In this document: piece after piece, positions 5,905 to 6,727 of the stretch
How the letters are laid out: the number at the start of each line of letters is the position of its first letter
How positions within the stretch are numbered: the first letter of the stretch is position 1
Assembly: GCA_039934875.1 (NCBI GenBank)
Contig: JBDTLH010000159.1
Coordinates: 1 to 6,727 of the forward strand
DNA: 6,727 bases
From: JBDTLH01 sp039934875
GTDB lineage: Bacteria; Acidobacteriota; Terriglobia; Terriglobales; Acidobacteriaceae
Reading direction: 5' to 3'
Made by a program: the position numbers and the translations under genes
Notes under the pieces: model-generated
Databases searched by the model: none
What the model was told of the DNA's origin: nothing
Seen by the model: the letters and a program-made list of their open reading frames with translations, nothing else

Positions 5905-6450
5905 GTGATTCGCCTACAGATTGGCAATATTCAGGAACTTTCCGGCGTCGAAGCCATCGTAAATGCCGCCAATTCCTCGCTCCTGGGCGGAGGTGGCGTG
6001 GACGGCGCCATCCATCGCGCCGCCGGTCCCGGCCTGCTCGCCGAATGCATGACCTTCAACGGCTGCCCCACCGGCTCCGCCGAATGGACCGGCAGCCATA
6101 ACCTCGCCCGCAACGGCGTCAAGTACATCATCCATGCCGTCGGACCGCGCTGGCGCGGCGGCAATCACGGCGAGGCCGCCCTGCTCGCCTCCGCCTACCG
6201 CGCCTGCTTCGACATCGCGCGTGAGCTGAAGCTGAAGAGCATCGCCTTCCCCGCCATCTCCACCGGCATCTACGGCTACCCCGTCGAACCCGCCACCGAA
6301 ATCGCCATCGCCGCCGCCCGCCACGGTCAAGCGCGCCTCCCGGACCTGGAGATTATCTTCGTCGTCTGGCCCGACAAAGCACCGACCTACCAGCGCCTGT
6401 TGCATGGAGACCTAACTCCGAAACCGGCTCTAAACTCTTCTGACCTCTGA
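5905..6450 (+). CDS. Macrodomain protein, MacroD/YmdB-type O-acetyl-ADP-ribose deacetylase
   Basis: 181-residue single macrodomain, the usual size for the YmdB/MacroD group. These enzymes hydrolyse O-acetyl-ADP-ribose and remove mono-ADP-ribose from acidic residues; acts in the cytoplasm. Motifs: VNAANSSLLGGGGVDGAIHRAAGP (19-42) with the catalytic-type residues N23 and D33, CPTGSA (54-59), IIHAVGPRW (75-83) and the phosphate-binding loop AISTGIYGYP. One oddity: the N-terminal motif that is normally GDI, whose Asp contacts adenine, reads G7-N8-I9. The start is GTG at 5905; family alignment supports it, but the only purine-rich stretch (GGTAGG) directly abuts the codon, so initiation may be poorly spaced or leaderless. 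The ATG at 5897 is followed by a stop after two more codons. The last few residues and the TGA are encoded by the heptad repeat tract. Divergent from the HU/IHF gene; convergent with the TM2 gene. Confidence 0.93.
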   Translation: MIRLQIGNIQELSGVEAIVNAANSSLLGGGGVDGAIHRAAGPGLLAECMTFNGCPTGSAEWTGSHNLARNGVKYIIHAVGPRWRGGNHGEAALLASAYRACFDIARELKLKSIAFPAISTGIYGYPVEPATEIAIAAARHGQARLPDLEIIFVVWPDKAPTYQRLLHGDLTPKPALNSSDL

Positions 6451-6489
6451 CCTCTAAAACCCTGACCGTTGCCCTCTGACCTCTACGCT
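6440..6489. repeat. Heptanucleotide repeat tract spanning two convergent gene ends
   Basis: CTGACCT occurs at 6440, 6447 and 6476, with variants CTAAAAC (6454), CTGACCG (6462) and CTACGCT (6483) between and after them; the 7-nt phase slips by one base near 6461. The tract supplies the macrodomain gene's TGA (6448-6450) and the TM2 gene's TAG (complement of 6483-6485). CTGACCG also occurs on the minus strand of the 1214-1290 tract, so the two are related. No hairpin with a T-run is present. Confidence 0.7.
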
Positions 6490-6725
6490 CTCCGCATCGC
6501 CTGTATGTGCGCTGCAATCTGATACGCTTTCTGCTCATTCCATCTCCGCACCCGCTCCGGCAGGAAGAAACATTCAAACAGCGCCACGATATGCGGAATA
6601 AACGTCCAGCAGAAAAGTATGTAAAGAACGCCCAGCCCATTTCTTCCCAGATAGAACTGGTGCGCACCGAAGCTGCCCAGAAAAATCGCCAGCAAAATGG
6701 CGACCACGGCATCCTTGCGCACCAT
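6483..6725 (-). CDS. TM2-domain small membrane protein, 5' end at window edge
   Basis: 80 residues from the only ATG visible, which ends 2 nt before the window edge; the true start may lie outside. It carries a TM2 domain: a first hydrophobic segment (about 6-20), the signature LGSFGAHQFYLGR (16-28), then GLGVLYILFCWTFIPHIVALFE (30-51) as the second membrane segment. A basic, amphipathic C-terminal tail follows (57-80, PERVRRWNEQKAYQIAAH). TM2 proteins are integral membrane proteins common in bacteria, and their bacterial role is not well defined. It converges on the macrodomain gene with 32 bp between stops, and its stop codon lies in the heptad repeat tract. No ribosome binding site can be seen because of the edge. 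Confidence 0.88.
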   Translation of the reverse strand: MVRKDAVVAILLAIFLGSFGAHQFYLGRNGLGVLYILFCWTFIPHIVALFECFFLPERVRRWNEQKAYQIAAHIQAMRRA

Positions 6726-6727
6726 GC

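Overview
The window is a GC-rich, densely coded piece of bacterial chromosome. It looks like Acidobacteriota, probably class Terriglobia (Koribacter-like). That placement is an inference from three things: overall base and codon use, two secreted proteins of a style I associate with that group, and degenerate 7-nt repeat tracts between genes. There is no rRNA, tRNA, CRISPR array, insertion sequence, phage gene or other sign of a mobile element.

Layout. 1-1171 (minus) is most of hemL, encoding glutamate-1-semialdehyde aminomutase of tetrapyrrole synthesis; its C-terminus lies beyond the left edge. A 178-bp divergent spacer follows, holding a heptad repeat tract and a small palindrome. 1350-2531 (plus) encodes a lipoprotein with two bacterial SH3 modules. 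2707-3843 (plus) encodes a secreted protein of unknown function. 4021-5157 (plus) encodes a HisC-like PLP aminotransferase with a twin-arginine export signal. It is followed after 3 nt by 5161-5478 (plus), a small ABM-fold monooxygenase-like protein. 5509-5814 (minus) encodes an HU/IHF-family nucleoid protein, divergent from 5905-6450 (plus), a MacroD/YmdB-type macrodomain ADP-ribose hydrolase. A second heptad tract covers the convergent ends of the macrodomain gene and of a TM2-domain membrane protein gene (6483-6725, minus) at the right edge.

How the genes relate. The only strong operon signal is the aminotransferase/ABM pair. The two exported proteins at 1350-3843 may be expressed together but are 175 nt apart. 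The HU and macrodomain genes share a 90-bp divergent control region containing a perfect 7-bp dyad. Otherwise this looks like ordinary chromosomal housekeeping and lineage-specific sequence. I do not see a clear new multi-gene system. The most useful leads are the two related 7-nt repeat tracts, the Tat-exported HisC-like enzyme with its coupled ABM partner, the Asp-to-Asn change in the macrodomain, and the divergent dyad.
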